A DNA stretch of 64,000 bases from assembly GCA_905182985.1 (NCBI GenBank), contig CAJJDN010000075.1, positions 310,038 to 374,037 of the forward strand, in the 5' to 3' direction. The translations under genes were made by a program, and so were the position numbers. The notes under the pieces are model-generated. The model did not search any database, had not been told where the DNA came from, and saw nothing but the letters and a program-made list of their open reading frames with translations. Below, in pieces: positions 1 to 11,456 of this stretch (the first letter of the stretch is position 1; every line of letters begins with the position of its first letter). The stretch is from Paramecium sonneborni. Its lineage: Eukaryota; Ciliophora; Oligohymenophorea; Peniculida; Parameciidae.

Positions 1-492
1 AAATTATCAACTAAACTGATATTCAAACTTCTATAAAATTAACTATATTTTTAAATTACTTGAACTAGAAGAGCTTGTTTATATAATAAAAATTTTAAAA
101 GTTTATGGCGTATATTAAATTCTAAAGAGAACAAAATTTAGATAAATATGTTTAACCAAATTTATAAACGAGCCTAATGAACAGCTGCAGCATTCTAATA
201 AAATATTATATGGATTATTATAAAAAATATTTATTATTTCTTGTTATAAAAGTGTGTAAAAAAAAATTAAATTTTTTAAGTGGATTCGTTTTTGGATTGT
301 GAATAAGTTGGATGATAACTAGAAGTGCCTTCGATTAGATTGCAATGAAATATTATGATATTGTGGATATAATTTATATAATTGTTTAAAAGAATTGTTT
401 GGTAGAAAGAATCAAAAAAATAAATTGAAATAAATAAGCAATAATTTGTCACAAACTAAAATAAATATTTTTAATAAAGATTTCGGTGAGCT
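1..492. other. Non-coding or gene-end stretch, nothing recognised
   Basis: AT-rich sequence with no reading frame that stays open and protein-like under the ciliate code. It may hold the edge of a gene outside the window and the upstream region of the cytochrome b5 gene. An in-frame TGA at 487-489 fixes the start of that gene. Confidence 0.5.
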
Positions 493-1269
493 ATGGAAGA
501 TAAAATAACATCGATAGTTTCAGATGATAGAATAGATGAAATTTTACATCTGAAAGCTACAAAAGAAGAATTAATCATAATACTAAATTATATTATTATG
601 GACTACAAAAAGTTCTCAATGACAGATAAAATCTTACTACAATCACAAAAATTATAGAAACTAACATTAGATGAATGCATTTAAAATCGTTATGTGTTTT
701 TATTCTTACCAGGAGTAAAGAATTCTATGGACACTTAATCTTAAAAGGAGGTCAGATATACATATGAACCAAAAGAAGGAATGATTTTGAAAGAGAAATA
801 TAGAAATGGTCGTAAAACAGAATCAACTGAAGTGACCTATGAATAAATAAATAAAATGTTAGGATCCTTCAATTAAAGTACAGGAGTTTTTTTACAAAGC
901 AAACCTAATTTTGCTGAAAGCAGATTTATAGCCCCTCTATTACCTTAAGAAGAAGTTTCTAAAAGAGAAATAGTCTATGTAAAAGGAGGTCAAATGCAAT
1001 ATGTTTAGTAGACAAGAAAAAATAGACCTCCTTTTAAGAATTATACTGCTGAAGAAGTTTCAAAGCATAATAAACCAGGAGATGTATGGACAGTTTTAAA
1101 TGGAAAAGTTTATGACATTTCACTTTACTTAGATTATCATCCTGGAGGAGTTGAAAAATTAATGCTTGGTGCTGGAAAAGATTGTACAAAATTATTTAAT
1201 TAATTTCATTCTTGGGTGAATGGACATGCTTTTTTAGAATAGGATTATATTGGTAACTTAAAATATTGA
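493..1269 (+). CDS. Cytochrome b5 heme-binding domain protein
   Basis: Single exon of 258 aa with TAA/TAG read as Gln. The C-terminal 75 residues form a cytochrome b5 fold: a WTVLNGKVYDI strand, then YHPGG with the first axial histidine, then FHSWVN with the second. The FHSWVN form resembles the b5 domain of Ncb5or (CYB5R4) more than classic microsomal b5. The family carries one heme and passes electrons to lipid or redox enzymes. No flavin reductase or CS domain follows, since the protein stops just after the heme domain. There is no membrane anchor or signal peptide. The first 180 residues are charged and not recognised, with an 'IVYVKGGQ' stretch before the domain. The ATG follows an in-frame TGA. 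The gene is convergent with the R-SNARE gene, 28 bp away. The fold is secure; the redox partner is unknown. Confidence 0.9.
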
Positions 1270-1297
1270 TAATTATATATATTATGATATATAAATT

Positions 1298-2038
1298 TCA
1301 ATAGAGCAAATAAATGACCAAAAACATTGCAACAATAACTGCAGCAATAAATAGCTTTGTTCTTAAAGCTCTACTTTCTTAATCTTTTCTAACTTATGTT
1401 GCCTTGACTGATAATAAATTGGTTTACTGTTGTTTTCATTGCACCTGCAAAAGTAGTCATAGTTTAAGTAGTATGTACTAAAATCTAAATTTAATCTTCT
1501 CTGTCTAAGATTTGATCTATTTTATTTAAATATATAAATTACCTAACGTCAAAGACATTTGATTAGCAACATCTGTTAATTACTTTTGTAATCTAACAAT
1601 TTTTTCATTCTCTGGATCATTATTGTAATAGTTCTGTAAAATCGCAAAATTATATTTTTACCATTTTTGCTTTTAAATACTCTACAAATTAACTTTGCAT
1701 TCCGTAATTAATAGCTTGTCTTCTAATATTTTCATTAAATTTTTCGCAAAATAATTCTTTGATTTCTTCTAAAAATGCAAAGGCAGTAGCTTTTGATAAT
1801 AATGCATCTGCTAAACATAAATAAGTAAAATCGTCTTCATTTATATAATGAAAATGATAACTAGTATTTAATCTAAATTTACTCATTACTTTTATTCATA
1901 GACACATGTTTAACGGGTGTTCTTTTTTAGCTTATCGAATAGTTTTTTAGCAAGTGAGGGAAAATTACTAGTCACAGATTCATAATCAACAAGTGTTATA
2001 TTGTTTCCTCTTACAATGACGGCATAAATTATGGACAT
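1298..2038 (-). CDS. VAMP7-like longin R-SNARE
   Basis: 210 aa from five exons; four introns of 29, 28, 26 and 25 nt make the length a multiple of three. The N-terminus MSIIYAVIVRG is a typical longin-domain start, and 'YHFHYINEDDFTYLCLAD' follows VAMP7 closely. A SNARE heptad region (about residues 120-175) and a C-terminal hydrophobic anchor (LFIAAVIVAMFLVIYLLY) end the protein. It should sit in endosomal, lysosomal or plasma membranes and supply the R-SNARE helix in fusion. At the expected ionic zero layer I read QMSLTLDQ, so the usual Arg is not evident. This is seen in the sequence, but the alignment was done by eye. The start lies only 23 bp from the opposite-strand start of the NT-C2 gene. 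Confidence 0.88.
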
Positions 2039-2061
2039 AGAAATTTTAATATTATTTAATA
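2039..2061. promoter_or_regulatory. 23-bp divergent intergenic region
   Basis: The start codons of the R-SNARE gene (minus) and the NT-C2 gene (plus) are 23 bp apart. Both starts are supported by family N-termini that begin within a few residues of the Met. Any shared promoter must therefore overlap coding sequence or act as an extremely short bidirectional element. The spacer is pure AT except for two G/C bases. Confidence 0.55.
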
Positions 2062-4980
2062 ATGAATATTAGAGGATTTAAGTTCTTAGTAGAGGCTGCA
2101 ATCATTAATGTTTAAATTAGTGTTTAGTTTAATTGTAAAATATAGGTCATTCTAAAAAGAGGTATAACTTTTCATTTTTAATTATTTCAATAAGGTTCAT
2201 TAAAATTGGAAACTTAACCTATTTATGAATTGTAGAAAGGCATAGCAATAATTAATGAATCATTAAATTTTAATATATCTGTTAGTTTGGGTTAAGATGG
2301 AAAATTTGAAGAGAAAAAAACTCAAATAATTGTCATTTTAGTTACCGATAAAGGATAAAAGAATGCTGGTATATATAATTTGAATTTATCCCAATATTTA
2401 AATCATTAACAGTTTGGTATTCAGATTTTTATTTAAGATTTTAAGAATTTTAAGAAGCATTTCCTTTAGAAAAATGTCCAGATAAGAATGCAAAAATATT
2501 AGTTAACTTTAAAATTAAATAAATAGGAGAGGTGGATTAGGAGTATTATTTCAATAATTAAATAGATTATAAACTACAGACCATTCTCTTGATTTGTCAT
2601 AAACTTCATTTTTAACTCCAAGCAAGATAATTCAAGAATCAAAAACTGAAAATAGTGGTATAGTAAAATGTAATTAAATTAGAAAAGAAGGATTATGATT
2701 CCGATCTTAAAGTTTAAATTTAGAAATTTAAATTGAAATTAAATGATATGATTGAAAAGGAACATCATTAAGAAATCATTTTGAGTTTTGAATAATAATT
2801 GTAAGAATTAAATACAAAATTAAAATCGTATATAAATGAAAATACTATGATTAATGCTCAATTAAAAGCTAAATAATTTGTAATAGATTAATAAACCAAT
2901 GAAATTGCTTAATTGAAATCAAAATTAAATGAATAGGAATTTGAAGGTGAAGAAAATTGTAAGATTTAATTAAGTATTTTAAATGAGAAAAATAAATAAT
3001 TAGAAAATTTGATAAAAGAGTAAAAATAATAAATAAATAATTTGAATAATATAATAGCAGAATAATAGGTTAATAGAAAAGAATCATTTAATTCAAATGA
3101 AAATAATTAAATTGATCAATTAAATGAATAAATAGAGAAATTATAGAATCAAATAAAAGAGAAAAATGAATAAATGTAGAATTTAAAAAATTTAACATCA
3201 GGAACTATAATAGCATTATAATAAAGGAATGAATGTTTGGAAAAAAGATTGAATCAATAAAAGGAAATTATAGAGAAATAAAAAAATTAAGATGTATATT
3301 TCCAATATATAATTAGTAAGTAATGAAAGGAATATCCAGTAATGATTCAAGTATATTGGTTGAAGAATTATAGTCAGTTTTAAGTATAAAGAAACATGAT
3401 ATCGAAACTTTATAGTAGAAATATGAATAAGAGTTGGCAAAAAAGGAGGAGATTGTCTAGAATTTATAGCATAAATTGGAAGAATCAATGAGAAAAGAAT
3501 TAGATACTAGTAAAACAAGTTAAGATTCTAAAAATTAAGTGTATTAATTAGAGAAATAAATTGAAGTGTAAACAAATCAGTAAGATAAATCCAAAGTAGA
3601 ACAACAAATGGTTAGGCTAAGAAGTCAAGTCCAATAGTGGCAATCCAAATGGGAAAACAACCAAAAAGTACTTAGCGATTACAATAATGAAGTATAACAG
3701 ATGCAAAGACAAATTGCCGATGTTCCATCATTCATTGAAGATCAAAGAGAACTTCCAGATTAGTTATTCTCATTGAAAAAGGCAATATAAGGAAAGCTTT
3801 AAGGCTATTAATAGTCACAAATATTTTTAGAATAGAAGGTTCAATAATTGTTATAAGAGTTAGAAATATGTTCATAGAAATTGAAATTGGAATAAAGTTA
3901 ATAAGTAATATAATATAAGTATAGAGTGTTCTGATTCTTAATACCAAGAGTAGATGCATGAATATAGTGAAGAAATCTCACGATTAAATTCTTAACTTGA
4001 ATAGTATTATAATATAATATTTTCTTAGAAAGACTGAAGAATTTAAATTGATGTCTTAGTAGGAAGAACAATAAAAATAGTAATTCTTAGAAATCTCAAA
4101 ATAATTTGAAGAATCGAAATCATAACTTAATAATGTTAGGTAAAACATGATGAAATCTAAATAATCTTTGGCTGAAGCTTTATAAGAAAAGGTTTTATTA
4201 TAAGCTAAAATTTAAGAATACTAAAAATCAATCAAAGAAAAAAATGCAGAAATTTAACAGGCATAAGAATTAATTAATGAACTTGAATAATTTAATATTT
4301 AAATGGAGGAAACTATTTCTTAAACTCTTGAATAATATAAACTTTAAATCTAATAAACTAAACAATCTTATGAAAAAGAAAAAAAATGGAGATAGGAATT
4401 ATAATAATAAATTCTTATTCTCAAAGATGAATCATCCAAAATTGAATAAGGAGTAATTACTCCATAAAATAATGCTATTGAAAAAAAATTAAATTAATGT
4501 AACTGTTAAGAATAACTAAAATAAAATTAACATTTTATTGATGAATTATAATAATAAATAGCAGAATTATAATTATATAAATTAGAACAAGGAATTTAAA
4601 GAAATAGTATTCATTAAATAAGAACAAGTATTTATGCAAGTAAGAGAGAGTCATTAATTTTTCAACAATCTGAAGATAAAAAAGAAGATTTTTTTAATAA
4701 TTAACGGAATATTAATTAAAATGATATTGGAAGAATTAAAGAGTTGGAAGAATATATCAATCATTTAATAAATGAGAAAATTAAAGTATCAAGAGATTAC
4801 CAAAGTGAATTAGAAAAAGCACTTTAAGCTAATGATGAATTAGAAATGAAATATACTAAGTTATTATAAGAATTAGAACAAAGTAAAATTAAAATTGGAG
4901 ATATTTTCAATGCTGCAATTGAGATTGGAGGAACTCCTTTAGTTGACTAACTTTAAATTGCATTCGGTATATATGAATGA
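2062..4980 (+). CDS. NT-C2 (EEIG1/EHBP1-type C2) long coiled-coil protein
   Basis: 948 aa with introns of 29, 23 and 20 nt. Residues 5-150 look like the N-terminal C2 domain of the EEIG1/EHBP1 family: FKFLVEAAIINVQI at the start, 'GIYNLNLSQYL' in the middle and a CPDKNAKI strand near the end. This domain binds membranes or Rab-linked partners. The remaining 750 residues are almost continuous Glu/Gln/Lys/Leu coiled coil, as in tethers and cytoskeletal linkers. The last 30 residues (GDIFNAAIEIGGTPLVD) are more globular. It may link membranes to a vesicle or cytoskeletal partner. This role is inferred from architecture only. The UPF0235 gene follows on the same strand, 21 bp downstream. Confidence 0.8.
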
Positions 4981-5001
4981 ATATTTATATATATATAATT
5001 A

Positions 5002-5322
5002 ATGAATTAATAAATAGTCATACCAAAATCAATTTATTTTAAAGAAGGTTCATATTATCTCATTATAAATGCGAAACCAAATTCAAAAATCAGCTAAATT
5101 ACAGGTATTTCTGATGAAGCTGTTGATATAAATATTGCAGCACCACCTAAAGATGGAGAAGCAAATGCTGAATTATGTGACTTTATTGCCTAAACTTTAG
5201 GAGTAAAGAAAACAGCTATTTAAGTTTAAAAAGGAGGAAAGGGAAGAAATAAATTAATTTAAATAGATAGAAAGTTCAAAGACATAAACGAATTTTATGA
5301 AAAGCTAAAATAAGGATTGTGA
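5002..5322 (+). CDS. UPF0235 (DUF167, C15orf40/YggU-like) protein
   Basis: Intronless, 106 aa, about the usual family length. The family signature is clear: NAKPNSKIS near residue 25, then AAPPKDGEANAEL, then a LGVKK..I.V.KGGKGRNKLI ending. Conserved from bacteria to animals, but its biochemical role is not established, so none is given here. The ATG lies 21 bp after the preceding TGA. Recognition of the family is secure. Confidence 0.9.
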
Positions 5323-5494
5323 ATTTAGTTTATTTAATCATAATTTTGCCATAAACATAAATTTCATTCTAAATATATACTTTTATTTTCTTTATGTACA
5401 TTATGATAATAATAATCTCATAAATTAAAAAGGTTGGAAGTATATATTTTTCAATAATATTTAATTAATAATTATTAAATACCGCCAATTTAAA

Positions 5495-5906
5495 ATGAGC
5501 ACAATAAGTCGAGAGGAATATGCTAAGAAAATGAGATTGGCATTATCAGACAATCATATATGTAAACCTGATGGAACTGTTAATCATTAATATTTCTTAG
5601 TCAAAAAAGGATAATATTGGGGAGAAGAGAAAATACAATTCTTAATTGAGTAATTAGAAAAAGTTGGCGTAGGAAATTGGAAATTAATGTAAAAGGGATT
5701 ATTAGAATAAACTGTAATTTTATTACTTAGGTTTTTAGAGTGAAATTGAATTAGAATTAAGAACTTGTTTATTATTTAAAACAACAGATATTTAACCATA
5801 TATGGAGAAAAAATTCACAAAAAATGAAATTGAATAAATAGCTTAGTAAAACATAGAAAAAGCTTAGCAATTAAGTAAATTGAAATATGGAGTATTCGTT
5901 GTTTGA
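5495..5906 (+). CDS. Small SANT/Myb-like protein
   Basis: 128 aa with one 25-nt intron; the length is in frame after splicing. Residues about 35-65 read YWGEEKIQFLIEQLEKVG then GNWK, matching the first part of a SANT/Myb helix set (W..EE...L......G..NWK). The second tryptophan of a canonical repeat falls where expected. The rest is charged and helical (YMEKKFTKNEI). Such domains bind DNA or histone tails. With only one weak repeat, a chromatin or transcription role is an inference. It ends 42 bp from the convergent RRM gene. Confidence 0.6.
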
Positions 5907-5948
5907 TATTTTTATATATTAAGAATATATGATATTTTAATTTACTTC

Positions 5949-6657
5949 TCATTTTTTTGCATATTTTACTTTGAGTTAACACTCTGGTGTAATTTTAAAA
6001 TTACTAAGTCCTTTTAAAGCTACAGTTGCTTGTTCATCATTTTAATATTCAACAAAGGCCAAACCTCTTGCATTAATTAATTTAATTAGAGAATAACCGG
6101 GATATTGTCTGAATAACTCTTATAACATAGTTTCATTGACAAATGGAGGTAATTATTCTATCAATAACACATTATTAACTTCTCCTTAATTGAAAACATT
6201 ATTGTTATGCAATTTGTCTTCTAATTTTTTTTATTTTTTTTCTTTGATCAAATCTGTAGGTAAGGTTGGTTACAATTCTTTTTATTATTTCTATTTGTAA
6301 TAAAATTTGCCTTCCATTCTATCAAAAATAACACTTTTCTTATAAGCAAATTCAATAATCTAAATAAATAGATATAAATACAAGAGGTTTATCATAAACA
6401 ATCATTCCAGATAGAGCTGATTTGGCATTGGTGGCATAAGTAATATTTTAAAATACAATAAAAGCTTGACCTCTTAATTTTTATGTTTTTTTCATTACAA
6501 TCTATAAGACTTCTCCAAATTAAGAAAAGAGAATATATAATACAAATTTAAGATCTTCTAATTTAATTTTATCATTAAGTCCAGTGACATAAAGAGTTTC
6601 TTTGGGAGCTGAATCCTAATTAATTTATTATGCTGGATGAAGATAAGGTAAATTCAT
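5949..6657 (-). CDS. U1A/U2B'' (SNF)-family snRNP protein, two RRMs
   Basis: 228 aa, one 22-nt intron (6360-6381). RRM1 (about residues 20-95) has RNP2 LYVTGLND and RNP1 RGQAFIVF, followed by 'IIEFAYKKS', the same place as the U1A 'QYAKTDS' strand. A Lys/Gln-rich linker leads to RRM2 (about 150-228) with VLLIEQLPP and GLAFVEY. This two-RRM arrangement and length match metazoan U1A and U2B''. Members bind U1 or U2 snRNA stem-loops in spliceosomal snRNPs. Whether this one serves U1, U2 or both cannot be told from sequence alone. In a genome with introns of about 25 nt it is a plausible core splicing factor. Confidence 0.9.
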
Positions 6658-6685
6658 AAAATTTAATTTAATTTATATAAATATA

Positions 6686-7472
6686 TCAAACATCAACTTT
6701 TTGTTCATCAGAATCTCTAACAAACTCTAATTTTAAATCATGATAAAATTTAGTAAGATGTACTTATGCAATTGCAGTGCTATTAGCAATAGATTAAGGT
6801 TATTATGTTGTTTTTTATTACTCAAGTAAAGGTATAGCTTAAGTAATTTTATTTTTTAAGCTATTGATATATTATAAAATGGGTTAGACTATTTTATCAT
6901 TTTATTAAGATGTATCTTAAGAAATAGAGAGAATAGCAATTCTGTGTAAAAAATAGTCATCTCCCCACCACAATTCTTAATCTTAATCAAAGTTTTTGTC
7001 CATCAAACAATTTATTATGATTATGGTCTCAAGTAACAGCTTTTTAAGTTAAAAATATAAATCTTACTTATGTAGTTTCATTAGCTAGTAATTCTTTGAT
7101 GTTATTACAATCATGAGATTGTTCTTTATAAATTAAATAGTTGTCATAGTAGTATTCTAAGACTTTCAATTTAATCTTTAAAGCTTTCTCAGTATAATCA
7201 TTATAACATCTTAAGATAATTTCTGATTTGCTTTCAATAATGGTTGCCATTCTATCACAAGAGTCAAATTAAATTTATTTCTTTTTCATTAGATCAGCAA
7301 GGAAAGTCTTGACTGGTTTAGTTCTCATGAAATTAGCCAAATCATTTGAATCACAATATATAAGTGCTTCTTTTGAAGTAGGTTAAGATTAAGGAGATGC
7401 TTAAGTTTATGAAATGCGAATTTCAAATTGTTAAGATGGCTTGGATTTACGTTTTGAACATTGAATTCCCAT
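6686..7472 (-). CDS. Unknown protein with N-myristoylation/palmitoylation signal
   Basis: 252 aa with one 28-nt intron; the length is in frame. The N-terminus is MGIQCSKRKSK: Gly2, Ser6 and following basic residues fit an N-myristoylation site, and Cys5 a palmitoylation site. Membrane attachment is therefore likely. The body is alpha-helical with a tyrosine-rich stretch (VLEYYYDNY) and a 'WWGDDYFLHR' motif near residue 150. No known domain was recognised. It is transcribed in the same direction as the PKG gene upstream, whose N-terminus carries a comparable signal. The start is fixed by the signal itself. Confidence 0.72.
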
Positions 7473-7535
7473 TTTTATAAAAAGTTTAGAATCAACTTAA
7501 TTTCTATAGAATATGAGTATATTTTATTGATAATA

Positions 7536-10178
7536 TCAATAATTTGAATCCCAGTTTGGATCTCTTGCTTTTTCCTTTTTATAAGGTACACCAATTTAAT
7601 TAATTTCCTTAGAGGCTAATTTACCATGAATAATAGCAGATTGGATATCTTTTTCTTAAATCATTCTAGATTTCTTAGGAAGAAAAGGAGGTTTTAGTTC
7701 TTTATCCATTAACTTATCCTAATCATAATAAATTAAAATATATACCCAATCAAATTTATCAAACCAAGAATTAGCTTTAAGAGATGCATATCCTCCTCCT
7801 AAACGTACTTCTGGTGTTTTAGATAATAACTATTCTATAAACTTTTTTGCTTTCTTATCTTTCATAAAAGGAGGAAATGTGATTGACTTTTTTTAGATTT
7901 CTTCATAAATTTCATAAGGATCATCAGCATCTTCTGCATATGGTACTCCACCACACATAAATTCATATAAACAAACACCAATTGACCAAAGATCAACACT
8001 AAATGTATATCCTTTACCTGTAATTATTTCAGGAGCCATATAATGAGGAGTACCAATAATTGTATATGTTCTTATAGATTTCTAATTCAAAAACTTAGCT
8101 GTACCCATATCTATCATTTTTAAATAACCCTTATTATATTTATTTTAATTTATACTTTCTCATCAACCATAATATTTTCTGGCTTGATATCTCTATAAAT
8201 AATTTACAATTTATGTAAATACTCAACACAAATCAAAAGAGAACCTATATAAAATTGTGAATCACTTGTAGTGAGTAAACCTATTTCTCTTATTGCATCA
8301 AATAATTCCATTCCTTTTATAAATTCAACCAAAAAGTATATATAATTCTAATCCTTCATACTTTTATAAAACTACATCAAGAATGGAAAATTAATTGTAG
8401 TCAAAACCTATTTTTCTTACTTATTTTTTATAATATAAATTTATTACAGCTAAATGTCTTTCTAAATGTTACTCGACAATCTATGATTTACTTATACATT
8501 TTAATGCATATAATTTATCCTCTTAAGCTGTCCTTACTAAATAAACATTACCAAATTATCCTTATCCTAATTTTTTTATACATATTAAATTATCTAATTT
8601 TAAATTTGAATAATCCCTCTTTTAATGAACACTAGTTCTATTTAAATATTTTTATTCATGAGAATTCTCATTTTTTTATATCATTTATTCTACACTACCT
8701 CCAATCATTTCAAAAAACATCTTTATTTCAAATTCTGCGATAATGGCCTCATCTGTCTATACTTAAATTGCTTCAATTAGTTTATTATCTGAACTCTATG
8801 ATTTTAAAAACTATTCTCCAAATATCTTGCCTTTACCCAATATTAATTTTTTTGAAGGAATCTATAGACCTTAGAATTACGAAATAAAGTGTTACTGTAG
8901 CTATTTCTCCCTCTAAAATTATGTAAACCTTTGTACAAGGCTATCCTGTTTTTATTATAATTTCATTTTTCTCATAATGAACCTATCTAATATGTTGCAA
9001 AATCTTCTCTATCTAAATTGAAGTCAACTTTCCCAATAATTAACTCTATTATAAAGCCCATTTCTAAGTATTTATATACTTGACAGTTTATATTTTTTAA
9101 CCTAATATTCTCTATATATCATCTTTAGACAAAGATAAACATCTAACTTCTTCTTCAGCTGCTTTAACTGTAGCTGCTCTTTAACAACTTTAATATAAAG
9201 CAGCTTCCCCAAAGGATTCTCCAGCAGTCATCTATGATACTTCCTTATCTCCCTTTATTATAGCCACTTTCCCTTTTTTAATAATATAAAATGAATTTGC
9301 AATGTCCCCTTCAGAAACTATTATTTCTCCTTTCTTAAAAACCAATGTTATTAATACACTAGAAATTGCATCTCCTTATTCTTCTGTTAAAAATGCTTTT
9401 ATATTATTTCATTTAAATTACAAAAAAATTCAACTTTCTTCATAAATTCTCTATTCTCTTCATAACTTCTCTAATTTTATTATTCTACAACCTTTCTAAA
9501 AGTATTTCTGTCTATTGCCCAAAATGCACAATCTAATTCATCATATAATATTATACCTCCAATAGCTTTTACACTTGCACTTCTAGGTGCATTATAAAGC
9601 ATTGCTAATTCACCAAAAGCATCTCCACTTTTTAATGTTTTTTTAAGTTCTCCATTTATTATAATCTAACACTAACCTCTCTCTATTAAAAAATATGAAC
9701 TAGCCTTATCTCCTTACTTAAATACAAATTGCCCATCTGCAACTGTACAATAAAACATTTAATCAACTACATATTCTATATCACTCTAAGGCACAGATTT
9801 AAATATAAAATGCTCATTGAAAGCATTTAACATTAATTAGTAATCAAAAGGAGATTTTCTTTTTTCTACCTTCTTGATATTTTCAAAAATCTCCACTGTG
9901 TCTGATACTGCATTTATTTTTGCCTATTTCTTTTTATCACCACGTTTAAGCTTATGTAAATAATTATTATTTACTTCTATTTATTAAACTTCTTAATCTT
10001 ACTAATCTTCCTCTCCATCATCATCATTTTATTTGTGAGTTGTCTTTTTTGATACTGTTGTTCCATTTTATTAAGGAATTGTTATTGTTTCTCCTTTTTT
10101 ATTTACGTTCTCACTTCTACCTGATATTAACTCCATATTCTCAGAAGTAAATTATTGACAACGACAAGCATTACCCAT
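7536..10178 (-). CDS. PKG: cGMP-dependent protein kinase (PKG)
   Basis: About 820 aa. The start MGNACRC gives a myristoylation/palmitoylation signal. Cyclic-nucleotide-binding cassettes follow: CNB1 with FGELAMLYNAPRSASVKA, CNB2 with FGEAALYQSCQRAATVKA (both with the phosphate-binding Arg), and a CNB3-like region with FGEQFLKSQSS that lacks it. More than two CNBs is typical of ciliate and apicomplexan PKGs. The AGC-type kinase has GQGQFGNVYLV, ALK lysine, YRDIKPEN and a GTPHYMAPE loop ending in APE. The Mg-binding DFG reads DMG (8103-8111). The tail FGVPYKKEKARDPNWD.. ends the protein. One 27-nt intron (7719-7745) is in frame and stop-free. cGMP should release the kinase at membranes or cilia. 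Identity is strong; some small-intron borders are less certain. Confidence 0.93.
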
Positions 10179-10502
10179 TTTTTTTAAATAAAATACAATA
10201 AAAATCAATTATTTCTTATACTTTATGTAATATACTTTCTCTATTAAAACTTTTATCCAACAAATATGTCATCAAAACCATCATTTAAATACATATACTT
10301 TAAAACTTAATATTTATTTATAGAATATAAGTCTCATTCACATCATTTGTGAATACTCAAGTTTTATTAAACAATTACTTTAAATAATAATTTAATTAAA
10401 AAAATTATATTTTTTGTTATATCTAATTAAATGTTTGAAAGGAATGAAAGTTAACAGATTTTAAAAAAGAACTTTATATTATGAATCAATTAACTCTTAT
10501 TT
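10179..10502. other. Intergenic region
   Basis: Lies between the start of the PKG gene and the end of the small Cys-rich gene, both on the minus strand. Very AT-rich, no open protein-like frame. It presumably holds the PKG promoter and 5' UTR, but no element was recognised. Confidence 0.5.
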
Positions 10503-11279
10503 TCATGGAGTTGATGATGGTGGATTGTATTCTTTACAGGGAACACAAAGTTTTTTAGTTGAATCCCAGATATAATTATAAAATGAATTAACTAAACAGT
10601 TAGAATAATCTAAATGTGAGACATCTTTAGCTTCTTTGCAATTAGTTCCATCCCATTAACAAAGAATAGTTCCATCTTCAATAAAATTTTATCTTTATAA
10701 AATGCATGTAGTTTCTGAAGTGAAATCTGAACAAGCAATTGGTTAACATTTGTTATCTTTCCATTGACATCCTAGTCCTTGTCCAAAGATAAAACATAAT
10801 TCTTCACTGATTTAAGCATCACAATATCGAATATCAATGATATTACAGGTATTTTTGTACCAATAGCATAATTTCCATTAACTTTAGAATCCAGCACAAT
10901 CATCTTCAAAATTTCCACATGGAGCCAATTCATAATTAGTACAATAGTTTCCATTTTCTGTTGGCATACAAAACTAATTTAAATCTTAGTTTCCTATTTT
11001 ATAGCAGTCAAAAGCATCATTCATAAAATAATCAGTACATTTAGTGAATTCAGCACATTTGGATATGTTCCATGAACAATGTGAAATTGCATTACACTTA
11101 TCTTTATTATAATATTGACTGCAACTCCTATCTGAACAGATTGTAGTACTCCATATACAATGGGGTTATTCTAAACATGCAGTTTCATTTGGGAACTTTG
11201 AACATGAACATTAATCTTTAAATGAGACAGGTATTGATTGTCCTAAAAACATTAGAAACAATAAAACTAAAATTTTCAT
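10503..11279 (-). CDS. Small secreted cysteine-rich protein
   Basis: Intronless, 258 aa. It begins with a signal peptide (MKILVLLFLMFLGQ) and then has about 28 cysteines in a loose C..C....W....C pattern, for example CIWSTTIC, CSWNISKC, CYWYKNTC and CQWDGTNC. This CxW spacing recalls repeats in Paramecium surface and secreted Cys-rich proteins. The C-terminus is polar (CKEYNPPSSTP) with no GPI or membrane tail, so secretion into the medium, the cell coat or a secretory granule is more likely than anchoring. Function is not known. It is one gene away from the giant Cys-rich gene and may belong to the same broad family. Confidence 0.75.
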
Positions 11280-11456
11280 ATTAATATTTTAATTGAAAAT
11301 AATTTTATTTATTTCCCCTTAAATTATAGAGTTTTTTTGTTTAATTTTTGAGATGAGTTTAATAGATGAAAAGTATTAGAAATAATATTAGTTATTTATT
11401 GTTGATAAAAAACAATGATAAAATTTTAATTAATATATAATAATATAATTAATAAA

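Noticed and set aside
1689..1886. Standard-code reading frame of 65 codons on the minus strand
   Set aside because: It is one exon of the longin R-SNARE gene; the apparent start and stop come from using the standard code and ignoring 29- and 28-nt introns.
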